Origin: Catenulispora rubra
Lineage (GTDB): Bacteria; Actinomycetota; Actinomycetes; Streptomycetales; Catenulisporaceae
NCBI RefSeq assembly: GCF_015356825.1
Contig: NZ_JAACYW010000023.1
Location: 1-64,000, forward strand
DNA length: 64,000 nt
Direction of reading: 5' to 3'
Position 1 is the first letter of the stretch. Each line of letters begins with the position of its first letter. The notes below the pieces were generated by a model. It was not told the origin of the DNA and ran no database searches. It saw nothing but the letters and a program-made list of their open reading frames with translations. Positions 35,019 to 43,128 of the stretch are shown in pieces. The position numbers and the translations under genes were made by a program.

Positions 35019-36304
35019 TAGCGCGCGCCCTCCTTCACGGTCCTGGCCGCTGTCGCCGAGGGTGGTGCCGGTGCCGGTGCCGGTGCTGGTGCCGCCGCCG
35101 CTGTTGCCGCCGTTGCCGACACCGAGGGCTCCTTGGGCAGGCCCAGGATCCGCTCGCCGATGATGTTGCGCTGGACCTGCGAGGTTCCGGCGGCGATCGT
35201 GTATGCCAGGGATCTGAGACGTTCGTAGCCCGGCTCGCCATCGTAGGTGCACAGGTCGTCGTCGAACGACAGTGCGTCCCGGCCGCGGACATCGGCGTGG
35301 AGATCGTCAAGGTGTTGTCGGGCCTCGGAAAACCTCAACTTGAAAACTGAGGAACCGGGGCCCGGGATGCCCGCCGCGGAATGCTCGGCCTCTGAAACGT
35401 TCCGCTTCACCAGGGCCCACAGGGCGTCGAACTCGGCCGCCAGCCGGGCGATCCGTCGCCGGATGCCGGAGTCCTCCCAGGTCGCGTTCTCCCGGGCCAG
35501 CGCGGCGATCTCCACCAGCCGTCGGCGCGCCCACACCACCTCGGAGACGAAGCCCGTGCCGCGCTCGAAGGCGAACGTCACCATCGCGATCCGCCAGCCG
35601 TCGCCCTCGGCCCCGACCCGGTTCGTGACCGGGATCCGCACGTCCTCCAGGATCATCTCGGAGAACTCGGTCGAGCCGCCGGCGGTCATCAGCGGGCGCA
35701 GCGTCACGCCGGGGGCGCCCATCGGCATGATCAGCCAGGTGATGCCCTGGTGCTTCGGACCGTCCGCCGGGCCGGTGCGCACCAGCAGTTCGCAGAAGTC
35801 TGCGACCTCGGCGTGCGAGGTCCAGATCTTGCGGCCGTTGACGACGTAGTGCCCGCCGTCGCGCACCGCGCGGGTCCGCAGCGCGGCCAGGTCGGAGCCG
35901 GCGTCCGGCTCGGAGAAGCCCTGGCACCAGATCTCGTCGCCGCGCAGTATCGCCGGGATGTGGCGCTCGCGCTGCGCCGGCGTCGCCTCCGCGATCAGCG
36001 TGGGGCCGGCGTGCAGCAGGCCGACGAAGTTGACGCCGACGTAAGGGGCGCCGGCGAGTTCGGACTCTTCGAGGAAGATCAGGTGCTCAGTCGGGGTCGC
36101 GCCGCGGCCGCCGTATTCGATGGGCCAGTTCAGGCCGGCGTAGCCGGCTTGGTGGAGCAGGGCTTGCCAGTGGGAGTCGTAGGTGCGGCGGGCCGGCCAG
36201 TCGTCCTGGGAGGGCTGCGGGTCCAGGGTCGGCAGGACGGTGTGGAGCCAGGTGCGCAGGTCTTCGCGGAACCGCTGTTGGTCCGGGGTGTCACGCAGCT
36301 GCAC
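35018..36304 (-). CDS. Acyl-CoA dehydrogenase family protein (FadE, alpha-type subunit)
   Basis: 428 residues. GGRGATPTEHLIFLEE, WCQGFSEPDAGSDLAAL and GRKIWTSHAEVADFCELLVR belong to the FAD/substrate domain; GTSQVQRNIIGERILGLPKE is the C-terminal signature. The last 32 residues are a low-complexity Ala/Pro tail encoded by GGTGCC repeats that does not belong to the family. The start is GTG 36304, with CAGGAG upstream. Partner of the shorter FadE gene with a one-base overlap, and divergent from a cysteine-hydrolase-like gene across sites E1/E2. Confidence 0.9.
   Translation of the reverse strand: MQLRDTPDQQRFREDLRTWLHTVLPTLDPQPSQDDWPARRTYDSHWQALLHQAGYAGLNWPIEYGGRGATPTEHLIFLEESELAGAPYVGVNFVGLLHAGPTLIAEATPAQRERHIPAILRGDEIWCQGFSEPDAGSDLAALRTRAVRDGGHYVVNGRKIWTSHAEVADFCELLVRTGPADGPKHQGITWLIMPMGAPGVTLRPLMTAGGSTEFSEMILEDVRIPVTNRVGAEGDGWRIAMVTFAFERGTGFVSEVVWARRRLVEIAALARENATWEDSGIRRRIARLAAEFDALWALVKRNVSEAEHSAAGIPGPGSSVFKLRFSEARQHLDDLHADVRGRDALSFDDDLCTYDGEPGYERLRSLAYTIAAGTSQVQRNIIGERILGLPKEPSVSATAATAAAAPAPAPAPAPPSATAARTVKEGAR
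35064..35093 (+). repeat. Five tandem GGTGCC hexamers in a FadE C-terminus
   Basis: Units at 35064, 35070, 35076, 35082 (GGTGCT) and 35088. On the coding (minus) strand they encode alternating Ala-Pro in the tail of the 428-residue acyl-CoA dehydrogenase, only about 45 bases before its stop. Confidence 0.9.
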
Positions 36305-36361
36305 GGCGGCTCCTGGCGGTATCCGGGATCTGGATCTGGAGGTGAATAGCGGGTCGAGTGA

Positions 36362-36380
36362 ATCTGACGGTCCGTCAGGT
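36362..36380. promoter_or_regulatory. Operator-like palindrome, site E1
   Basis: ATCTGAC-GGTCC-GTCAGGT, with perfect cores, is 58 bases before the FadE GTG start at 36304 in the divergent region. Confidence 0.7.
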
Positions 36381-36422
36381 GAGCGTATTGCCAGCGCTCG
36401 CAGGCGACAAGACCCGCTCCAC

Positions 36423-36441
36423 TTCTGATGCCGCGTCAGCT
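36423..36441. promoter_or_regulatory. Operator-like palindrome, site E2 (weaker)
   Basis: TTCTGAT-GCCGC-GTCAGCT, with one core mismatch, lies 13 bases before the ATG at 36454 of the isochorismatase-fold gene. Confidence 0.5.
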
Positions 36442-36453
36442 ACCGTGCCCGGC

Positions 36454-37086
36454 ATGCCGGTCGATCTGAACGCGATGCTGGAGCCGTCCCGCTGCGCCGT
36501 GGTCACCTCCGAGGTGCAGAACGGCGTCCTGGGCCCATCGGCCCTTTTCCCGGACCTCGCCGCCGCGGCGCGGCCGCACATCCCGGCCATGGTGCGGGTG
36601 GTGGACGCCGCCCGCGCGGCCGGCGTCCCGGTCATCCACGCCACGGTCTACCGCCGCCCCGACACCCGCGGCGCGAACACCAACGCCCGGCTGTTCGCAG
36701 CGGCGCTGAAGTCGGCGCGGCGCGAGGACGTCGAGGACCTGCTGCCGGGGTCGAAGGCGGCCGCGGTGATCGATGAGATCGGGTTGCTGGACACAGACAT
36801 CGAACTGCCCCGGTACCACGGGCTGGGGCCGATGTACGACTCCGGCCTGGCCGCGGTGCTGCGCAACCTGGGCGCCAGGACGCTGATCCCGGTCGGGCTG
36901 TCGGTGAACGTCGCGATCACGAACCTGGTGATGGACGCCGTGAACGCCGGCTTCGACGTGGTGCTGCCGCGGGACGCGGTGGCCGGGGTGCCGGCGGCGT
37001 ATGCGGAGGCGATGATCGAGAACACCTTGGCGGTGCTGGCCGTGCTGACGACCAGCACCGGTCTCGCCGCGGCCTGGAGCCGGTGA
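36454..37086 (+). CDS. Cysteine hydrolase / isochorismatase-fold protein
   Basis: 210 residues with the isochorismatase-like fold: CAVVTSEVQNGVLGPSA, AAGVPVIHATVYRRPDTRG, ELPRYHGLGPMYDSGL and VGLSVNVAITNLVMDAVNAG. The nucleophilic Cys position (normally C-V-x-x-T) reads NVAIT, and the first acidic residue is Glu in SEVQNG. The usual catalytic triad is therefore altered; some true isochorismatases also lack the Cys. No strong ribosome-binding site is seen. Divergent from the FadE pair under E1/E2, so probably part of the same pathway, reaction unknown. Confidence 0.8.
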   Translation: MPVDLNAMLEPSRCAVVTSEVQNGVLGPSALFPDLAAAARPHIPAMVRVVDAARAAGVPVIHATVYRRPDTRGANTNARLFAAALKSARREDVEDLLPGSKAAAVIDEIGLLDTDIELPRYHGLGPMYDSGLAAVLRNLGARTLIPVGLSVNVAITNLVMDAVNAGFDVVLPRDAVAGVPAAYAEAMIENTLAVLAVLTTSTGLAAAWSR

Positions 37087-37105
37087 GGCAGGGGGTTCGC
37101 CAGAC

Positions 37106-38224
37106 TCAGCGCCCGATCTGAGCCTCCCGCTGCCGCGTCGTCGAGTGCACCGGATCGGTGTCGAATCGCGGCAGCACCTCTCGTCCGAAGGTCTCCACCG
37201 ACTCGATCGCCACGTCGATCGGCATCGCCGTGGACAGCATCCCGAACACCAGCTGGTCCGCGCCGATCGCCTCCACTGCCGCTACCGCGCCGGCGACCTC
37301 CTCCGGGGTGCCGATGCACATTTGCTTGGCTTCGATCACCGCGTCGATTGTGGCGCGGTCCATCTCCGGGATCCGGCCGCCGAGGTCGTTCACCCACTGG
37401 GGGCGCGGGAAAGTGTCCAGGTACTTCCACAGCAGGCTCTGGTGGTAGCCCGAGCCCATTGTGGCGGCGACTTCGCGGGCTCGCTGGCCGTCCTCCAGGC
37501 ACACCAGTTGGGAGGTGACCATGACGTTGTTGTTGATGTAGCCGCCGACTGGGTTCTCGCAGCGGTCGATCTCCTCCTTGTAGATGGCGATCAGTTTGGC
37601 CAGATCGTCCATTGAGGCCTGGGCGAAGCAGAGGACGCCGATGCCCATTTCGGCGGCCTTCTTGAAGGTGCCCGGGGAGCCGGCTGCGACCCAGAGTGGG
37701 GGGTGCGGGTTGGTCAGGGGCTTGGGCAGGACGTTGCGCTGGGGCATGGAGAAGAAGCGGCCCTGGAAGGAGTAGTCCGTCTCCTTCCACATCCGGACGA
37801 TCTGGGGCAGGGTCTCGTCGACCATCTCGCGCGTCAGGTCGGAGTCCTCGATGCCGAAGCCCTTGGTCTCGGTGGTTGAGGAGCCGCGGCCTACGCCGAA
37901 CTCGAAGCGGCCGCCGGACAGGTGGTCCAGGACCGCCACCTTTTCGGCGACGCGGGCCGGGTGGCTGACCGGCGGGGTGATGTTGAAGATGCCGGAGCCG
38001 ACGTGGATGCGCTCGGTGGCGGCGGCGAGGTAGCCCAGGAAGGCCTCGTTGGCGGACAGGTGCGAGTACTCGTCGAGGAAGTGGTGCTCGGTGGCCCAGG
38101 TGTACTTGAAGCCGGACCGGTCGGCCGCCTTGACCAGCTCGATCTCATCGCGGAGCCGGCTGGCCTCCGTGATGTCGGGGTGGTTCTGCGGTACGTAGAG
38201 GCTGTTGAAGAGGCCGAACTCCAC
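37106..38224 (-). CDS. LLM class flavin-dependent oxidoreductase
   Basis: 372 residues from GTG 38224, supported by AAGGAG 6 bases upstream. LLM blocks: YTWATEHHFLDEYSHL, ATERIHVGSGIFNITPP, KVAVLDHLSGGRFEFG, CIGTPEEVAGAVAAVE. It is a paralogue of the enzyme at 3764-4891, sharing length and nearly all blocks, which suggests duplication or two related substrates. Divergent from an acyl-CoA ligase across sites F1/F2. Uses FMNH2 or F420H2; substrate unknown. Confidence 0.88.
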   Translation of the reverse strand: MEFGLFNSLYVPQNHPDITEASRLRDEIELVKAADRSGFKYTWATEHHFLDEYSHLSANEAFLGYLAAATERIHVGSGIFNITPPVSHPARVAEKVAVLDHLSGGRFEFGVGRGSSTTETKGFGIEDSDLTREMVDETLPQIVRMWKETDYSFQGRFFSMPQRNVLPKPLTNPHPPLWVAAGSPGTFKKAAEMGIGVLCFAQASMDDLAKLIAIYKEEIDRCENPVGGYINNNVMVTSQLVCLEDGQRAREVAATMGSGYHQSLLWKYLDTFPRPQWVNDLGGRIPEMDRATIDAVIEAKQMCIGTPEEVAGAVAAVEAIGADQLVFGMLSTAMPIDVAIESVETFGREVLPRFDTDPVHSTTRQREAQIGR

Positions 38225-38281
38225 GGTGTGCTCCTTCGTCGGTCGTGTTGAGCGCGGGAGGGCGCGGGCTGACACAGTGCC

Positions 38282-38300
38282 ATCTGACGCACCGTCAGAT
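38282..38300. promoter_or_regulatory. Operator-like palindrome, site F1
   Basis: A perfect ATCTGAC-GCACC-GTCAGAT, 58 bases before the LLM GTG start at 38224. The distance is the same as for site E1 and its FadE start. Confidence 0.75.
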
Positions 38301-38366
38301 ATCGTACTGATCGGCTTTGCGGTCGCAAGAGGCACGGCTCTTCCGCCTGATCGCGGGCCGGAGTAA

Positions 38367-38385
38367 GACTGACTCACCGTCAGAT
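38367..38385. promoter_or_regulatory. Operator-like palindrome, site F2
   Basis: GACTGAC-TCACC-GTCAGAT, with perfect cores, is 21 bases before the acyl-CoA ligase ATG at 38406. Confidence 0.7.
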
Positions 38386-38405
38386 CTGAGCTGGAGGACG
38401 CGGAG

Positions 38406-39962
38406 ATGTTGGACGCCGAGAGTCTGTGGCAGCTGATCGAGCGCCGCGCCGAGGCCGACCCGGAGTGCGAGCTGCTGGTGGACTCCGGCGGCTCGCGCAT
38501 GACGAACGGCGAGTTCCGCGACGCCGCGCTGCGCACCGCCGCCGGGCTCTACGACCTAGGCGTACGCGCCGGGACCGTGGTGTCCTGGCAGCTGCCGACG
38601 TGGAACGTGGGCTACGTCCTGATGGCCGCGCTGAGCCGGCTCGGCGCGGTCCAGAACCCGATCATCCCCATCTACCGCGACCGCGAGGTCGGGTTCATCA
38701 TCCGGCAGATCGCGCCGGAGGTGGTGATCACGCCCTCAGAGTTCGGCGGCTTCGACTTCGCGGCGATGATCGCGCGGCTGACCGAGGGCACCGCGACGCG
38801 GCACATGGCCGCCGATCGCACGCTGCCCGAAGGCGATCCGGCGGTGCTCCCGGCCTATCAGGCCCCTGCGGAGCGCGAGCTGCGCTGGTACTTCTACAGC
38901 TCGGGCACCACCGCCGACCCCAAGGGCGCCCGGCACACCGACACCGCGATCCTCGCGGCGGCGCGCGGCATGCGCGCCTGCCTGGAGCTGACCGCCGAGG
39001 ACATCAACGGGATGGCCTTCCCGCTCACGCACGTCGCCGGCCCCATCTGGCTGGCGTCGTCCCTGATGGCCGGGCTGCCGAACGTCCTGCTGGACCGGTT
39101 CGACCCGGCGGCGGCCGTCGACCTGTTCGGCCGGGAGAAGGTGACGCTCGGCGGCTCGGGCACACCGTTCCACCTGGCCTACCTCAAAGCCCAGCGCGAG
39201 TTCGTGAAGACCCGGCCGGGGCAGCGCGCGTTCCCGTACTTCCGGCTCTGCAACGGCGGCGGGGCGCCGCGGCCGCCGACGCTGCACGCGCAGATCCGCG
39301 ACGAGGTCGGCGGCCTGGGCGTCGTCGCGGGCTGGGGCCTGACCGAGGCGCCGATCCTGACCATGTCCACGGTCCACGACCCGCAGTCCGCGCTCGACGA
39401 CTCCGAGGGCCGCGCGATGCCCGGCGTCGAGCTGCGGGTGGTGACGCTGGAGGGCAAGCGCGCCGAGCCCGGCGAGGAGGGGGAGCTCCGGGCCAAGGCA
39501 CCGCAGCTGATGCTCGGGTACGTGGACACCGGGCTGAACGCCGACGCGTTCGACGCAGACGGCTACTTCCGCACCGGCGACCTGGGGACGATCGACGCCG
39601 ACGGCTTCGTGCGCATCACCGGACGGCTCAAGGACATCATCATCCGCAAGGGCGAGAACATCTCGGCCAAGGAGATCGAGGACCTGCTGTTCACCCACCC
39701 CCGGGTGGCCGAGGCGGCCGTGATCGGTCTGCCGGACGCCGAGCGCGGGGAGCGGGTCTGCGCGGTGGTCGTCGCCGCGGAGGGGGCGGGGAGCACCGAG
39801 GATGCCGAGCCGCTGGACTTCGCCGAGATGGTCGCGTTCCTCAAGGCGGCGGGGCTGATCACGCACAAGCTGCCGGAGCAGTTGGAAGTCGTGGACTGCC
39901 TGCCGCGGAACCCGACCGGGAAGGTCATCAAACGCGATCTGGTGGCCCGGTTCCGGGACTAG
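38406..39962 (+). CDS. Acyl-CoA ligase (AMP-forming)
   Basis: 518 residues. YFYSSGTTADPKGARHTD is the phosphate loop, GWGLTEAPILTM the TE motif, DGYFRTGDLGTIDADGFV and GRLKDIIIRKGENISAKE the hinge, and NPTGKVIKRDLVARF the C-terminal lysine. GGAGG precedes the ATG. The ENISAKE hinge is typical of medium/long-chain or terpenoid-acid ligases in actinobacteria. Third acyl-CoA ligase of the locus and the last gene governed by the CTGAC-N5-GTCAG sites. Confidence 0.9.
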   Translation: MLDAESLWQLIERRAEADPECELLVDSGGSRMTNGEFRDAALRTAAGLYDLGVRAGTVVSWQLPTWNVGYVLMAALSRLGAVQNPIIPIYRDREVGFIIRQIAPEVVITPSEFGGFDFAAMIARLTEGTATRHMAADRTLPEGDPAVLPAYQAPAERELRWYFYSSGTTADPKGARHTDTAILAAARGMRACLELTAEDINGMAFPLTHVAGPIWLASSLMAGLPNVLLDRFDPAAAVDLFGREKVTLGGSGTPFHLAYLKAQREFVKTRPGQRAFPYFRLCNGGGAPRPPTLHAQIRDEVGGLGVVAGWGLTEAPILTMSTVHDPQSALDDSEGRAMPGVELRVVTLEGKRAEPGEEGELRAKAPQLMLGYVDTGLNADAFDADGYFRTGDLGTIDADGFVRITGRLKDIIIRKGENISAKEIEDLLFTHPRVAEAAVIGLPDAERGERVCAVVVAAEGAGSTEDAEPLDFAEMVAFLKAAGLITHKLPEQLEVVDCLPRNPTGKVIKRDLVARFRD

Positions 39963-39966
39963 TACG

Positions 39967-40005
39967 AGGTGGCGGTACCAGCGGGGTGTACTGGTACCGC
40001 CACCT
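39967..40005. terminator. Bidirectional hairpin terminator
   Basis: A perfect 15-bp stem (AGGTGGCGGTACCAG and its complement) with a 9-base loop, directly after the acyl-CoA ligase stop and before the end of a convergent gene. Confidence 0.85.
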
Positions 40006-40036
40006 ACGGGTCGGGCGTCGTTGATCGACCCCGTTC

Positions 40037-41068
40037 TCAGGCTGCTGCGGCCCTGAGAAGTGCTTCGGCCTCCGCCACGACGGTGACGGTGCTCGGCGTG
40101 GCGTTCGGCGCGGGCGGCGCCACGGGCCCGCGGTAGGTGCGCTGCGGATCGACCCCGGACAGCCGGGCCGCGAGCACGTCGGCCTGCGCCAGCACCGTCT
40201 CCCGGCGCCCCGACAGGCTGCGCCGGTGCTCGGCGCACGCCCCGAGCGCGTGGATGTGCGGGTCGGAGACGCTGCGCAGCGTGTCGTCGACGACGATGCC
40301 GCGGGCCACCGCTAGGCCGGAGGTCCACGCCAGCGCGGTGTTCGGCGCGGTGCCGCACGCGATGACCGCCAGGTCGCACGAGAGCCGGTGGCCGTCGGCC
40401 AGCAGGACGGCTTCGAGCGCGCCGTCGGGGCCGGGTGTCAGGGCCCGGACCCGGCAGTCCTGGTAGGCGATGACGCCGGTGCGGCGGAGCGTGAGGTAAG
40501 CGTCGGTCGGCGTTATCTCGGGCCGGGCCGGCGTCTGGTCGATGAGCTCGACGTGCAGCTGGTCTTCGGCGCGCATCGTGCGCAGCGCCGCCGCAGTGTC
40601 CAGGCCGGTGGTGCTGCCGCCGATGACGACCGCGTGCGTGGCCGTGCCCGCGGCCTCGGCCAGGCGCCGGAAGTCGGCGGCGTTGTGGGCCGAGTGGACG
40701 CCCGGGAGCAGATCCTCGCCGTCGGCGGTGCGCAGGCCCTTGATCGGCGGCAGCACCGGGTTGGCGCCGGTGGCCAGGACCAGGGTGTCGTAGGGCTGCA
40801 CCCACTGGTCGGAGCCGTGCACGAGTCGGTGCATCCGGTCCACGGCCACGGCCCGGACCCCGGCCCGCAGGTTCAGCCGCGCGTCGGCCGGGGCGGGCAG
40901 CACGGCGCCGGCGCCGGCGAGCGTGCCGGGCAGCGCGGAGCGGTCGTACGCGGTGGCGCCCTCACCGGCGTAGACGGTGACGTCCACGTCGGCGTCGGCG
41001 CTCAGCAGGCCGGTGACGAGGCGGTGGGCCGCCAGGCCCCAGCCGACGACGACGATCTTCCTGGTCAT
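40037..41068 (-). CDS. FAD/NAD(P)-dependent pyridine nucleotide-disulfide oxidoreductase
   Basis: 343 residues. A FAD-binding N-terminus VVVGWGLAAHRLVTGL (GxGxxA variant), YDTLVLATGANPVLPP, a second nucleotide-binding motif HAVVIGGSTTGLDTAAAL and a FAD-contact region CDLAVIACGTAPNTALAW resemble the NirB N-terminal/ferredoxin reductase-like group. No redox CxxxxC is seen. The start at 41068 has AAGGGA upstream. It probably passes electrons between NAD(P)H and a partner that is not encoded next to it. Role uncertain. Confidence 0.82.
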   Translation of the reverse strand: MTRKIVVVGWGLAAHRLVTGLLSADADVDVTVYAGEGATAYDRSALPGTLAGAGAVLPAPADARLNLRAGVRAVAVDRMHRLVHGSDQWVQPYDTLVLATGANPVLPPIKGLRTADGEDLLPGVHSAHNAADFRRLAEAAGTATHAVVIGGSTTGLDTAAALRTMRAEDQLHVELIDQTPARPEITPTDAYLTLRRTGVIAYQDCRVRALTPGPDGALEAVLLADGHRLSCDLAVIACGTAPNTALAWTSGLAVARGIVVDDTLRSVSDPHIHALGACAEHRRSLSGRRETVLAQADVLAARLSGVDPQRTYRGPVAPPAPNATPSTVTVVAEAEALLRAAAA

Positions 41069-41223
41069 CGTGGGATCCCTTCGGTCGGCGACGCGATGCC
41101 CCCACGATGGCCGACCGACGTTTCCCGGTCGCTTCGACGGTGTTTCCGCAGCCGTTCCGGTTTGTAACAAGGGAGTAAGCTGCGCTTCGCTTGGCATCGG
41201 GGGCTCGGAATCGGGGGAACACC

Positions 41224-41565
41224 ATGCGTGAAGAGGTCAAACGACAGCGCGCGAAACTGATCGTCGGCGGGATGATGTCCGCGGCGGTGATCGGCTGGGG
41301 CGTCGCGGGGTGCAGCCATGACGATCACCAGCGGTGCGTCGACACCCGCGACAACACCGTGATCCCGGACCAGTACTGCGGCGACACGGGCACGAACTAC
41401 ACCTACGCGCACTGGTACCGCGGCGGCAGCGGCTTGAGGCTGGGCCAGCGCGTCTCCGGCGGCGAGGTCGGCGAGCACGGCGTGGTCCGCGGCGGCTTCG
41501 GCGGCCACGGCGGTTCCGGGGGCGAGGGCGGCCACGGCGGTGGCGAAGGCGGGCACGGCGGCTGA
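41224..41565 (+). CDS. Small Gly/His-rich lipoprotein
   Basis: 113 residues. The signal peptide with lipobox VAGC places the lipidated Cys near residue 30. Two further cysteines lie in DDHQRCVDTRDN and VIPDQYCGD; a Gly/His-rich tail of GGHGG-type repeats ends the protein. Its TGA overlaps the ATG of the next gene (TGATG). In streptomycetes such small lipoproteins commonly precede glutathionylspermidine-synthase-like genes, as here. Function unknown; the tail may bind metal. Confidence 0.75.
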   Translation: MREEVKRQRAKLIVGGMMSAAVIGWGVAGCSHDDHQRCVDTRDNTVIPDQYCGDTGTNYTYAHWYRGGSGLRLGQRVSGGEVGEHGVVRGGFGGHGGSGGEGGHGGGEGGHGG

Positions 41566-42086
41566 TGCGCAGGGTCCAGAGCAAGCCGCGCGAAGGCTGG
41601 CAGCAGGCGGTCGAGTCGCAGGGCCTGGTCTTCCCGGTGACGACCATGGACGACGGCCGCGTCGTCCCGTACTGGTACGAGTCCGCGCACTACACCCTGA
41701 CCACGGCCGAGGTCGACGCGCTGGAGGACACCACCGCGGAGCTGCACGCCATGTGCCTGGCCGCGGCCGAGCACATCGTGTCCCGCGACCGCTTCGCCGA
41801 CCTGAAGGACTACGTCGCCAAGCCGCTGCTGGGCCGCGAGGGCGCCTCGATCCGTATCGTCACCGGCGGCGAGCACTTCGAGCAGCCGGGACACTACGGT
41901 CGGGAAGGGTACGTCTACCAAGAGTTCTCCGCACTTCCGGCGTTCCCCGGCAGCGACGGCGGCGGGCGCGCGGTACTCGGTTCATGGCTGGTCGACGGCG
42001 AGCCGGCCGGCCTGGGGATCCGGGAGTCGGACGGGCTGGTGACGGACACCTACGCGCGGTTCGTTCCGCACGTCATCGACGGGTAG
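41565..42086 (+). pseudogene. Glutathionylspermidine synthase-like gene with an in-frame central deletion
   Basis: 173 residues against about 370-400 for the family. Residues 1-77 match the N-terminus (WYESAHYTLTTAEVDALED, ELHAMCLAAAEHIVSRDRF). From about 78 the sequence jumps to the C-terminus (KDYVAKPLLGREGASIRIV, YVYQEFSALPAF, VLGSWLVDGEPAGLGIRES). About 200 residues with much of the ATP-grasp core are absent, yet the frame is kept. The join falls in RFADLKDY, where both family segments carry an ADL-like word, fitting a deletion at a short repeat. It may be inactive, a reduced protein, or an assembly artefact. Translation is coupled to the lipoprotein gene. Confidence 0.7.
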
Positions 42087-42177
42087 CCGCTGTCCGGCGG
42101 CGTCCCGGTGTCGTCGGCAGTGTCGCCAGCCGGACGGTTACTGGGACGAACGCCCGCGATCAGCGACAATGACGGGC

Positions 42178-43053
42178 ATGGCCGATCCGAAGAAGCAGCA
42201 GTGGGTCCTCACCCTGTCGTGTCCGGACACCCCCGGTGTCGTGCACGGCGTCGCGAACTACCTCCTCATGACGGGCTGCACGATTCTGGACAGCCAGCAG
42301 TACGGCGACCCCGACTCGGGCCTGTTCTTCATGCGGGTCAGCTTCGAGCGGGTGCACGACGAGGTGACGCTGGAACAGCTCAACAGCAGCTTCGCGGCGG
42401 TCGGCGCGACGTTCCGGATGGCCTGGCGGATCCACGACGCCAACGAGCTGATGCCGGTGGTGCTGATGGTGAGCAAGTTCGGGCACTGCCTGAACGACCT
42501 GCTGTTCCGGGCCAGCACGGGGGCGCTGCCGGTGCGGATCGCGGCCGTGGTGTCCAACCACGGCGACTTCGAGGACCTGACCCGCTCCTACGGCGTGGAC
42601 TTCGTCCACCTGCCGGTCGCCCCCGGGGACGCCGAGGCCAAGGCGAAGGCCGAGGCGGCGCTGCTGGACGTGGTCGAGAGCCGGGGCGTGGAGCTGGTGG
42701 TGCTGGCCCGCTACATGCAGGTGCTCGGCAACGACGTGTGCAAGGCGCTGGAGGGCCGGATGATCAACATCCACCACTCCTTCCTGCCGAGCTTCAAGGG
42801 CGCCAAGCCCTATCACCAGGCGCACGCCCGCGGCGTGAAGCTGATCGGCGCCACCGCGCACTACGTCACCGCCGACCTCGACGAGGGCCCGATCATCGAG
42901 CAGGAGGTGGCGCGCGTCGGCCACGGCGTCAGCCCGGAGCAGCTGGTCGCGGTCGGCCGGGACGTCGAGTGCCAGGTATTGGCGCGGGCCGTGAAGTGGC
43001 ACGCCGAGCACCGGGTGCTGCTGAACGGGAACCGGACGGTCATCTTCGCCTGA
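42178..43053 (+). CDS. purU: Formyltetrahydrofolate deformylase
   Basis: 291 residues. An N-terminal ACT domain (LTLSCPDTPGVVHGVANYLL) is followed by a formyltransferase-fold catalytic domain with MINIHHSFLPSFKGAKPYHQ (Asn/His) and TADLDEGPIIEQ (Asp). It hydrolyses 10-formyl-tetrahydrofolate to formate and THF, supplying formate to PurT or balancing one-carbon pools. ATG 42178 has no ribosome-binding site; GACAAT at 42165-42170 would put the transcript start at or next to the ATG, so it may be leaderless. An ATG at 42169 is the alternative. Confidence 0.93.
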   Translation: MADPKKQQWVLTLSCPDTPGVVHGVANYLLMTGCTILDSQQYGDPDSGLFFMRVSFERVHDEVTLEQLNSSFAAVGATFRMAWRIHDANELMPVVLMVSKFGHCLNDLLFRASTGALPVRIAAVVSNHGDFEDLTRSYGVDFVHLPVAPGDAEAKAKAEAALLDVVESRGVELVVLARYMQVLGNDVCKALEGRMINIHHSFLPSFKGAKPYHQAHARGVKLIGATAHYVTADLDEGPIIEQEVARVGHGVSPEQLVAVGRDVECQVLARAVKWHAEHRVLLNGNRTVIFA

Positions 43054-43062
43054 GCCGGCGGA

Positions 43063-43098
43063 AGGCCCTGAGAAGGCTCGTAGCGCTTCTCAGGGCCT
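43063..43098. terminator. Hairpin terminator after purU
   Basis: A perfect 13-bp stem (AGGCCCTGAGAAG and CTTCTCAGGGCCT) with a 10-base loop, 9 bases after the purU stop and 30 bases before the end of the convergent gene. Confidence 0.85.
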
Positions 43099-43128
43099 CG
43101 TCTCACCGCGTCACGAGGGTCACGAGCG

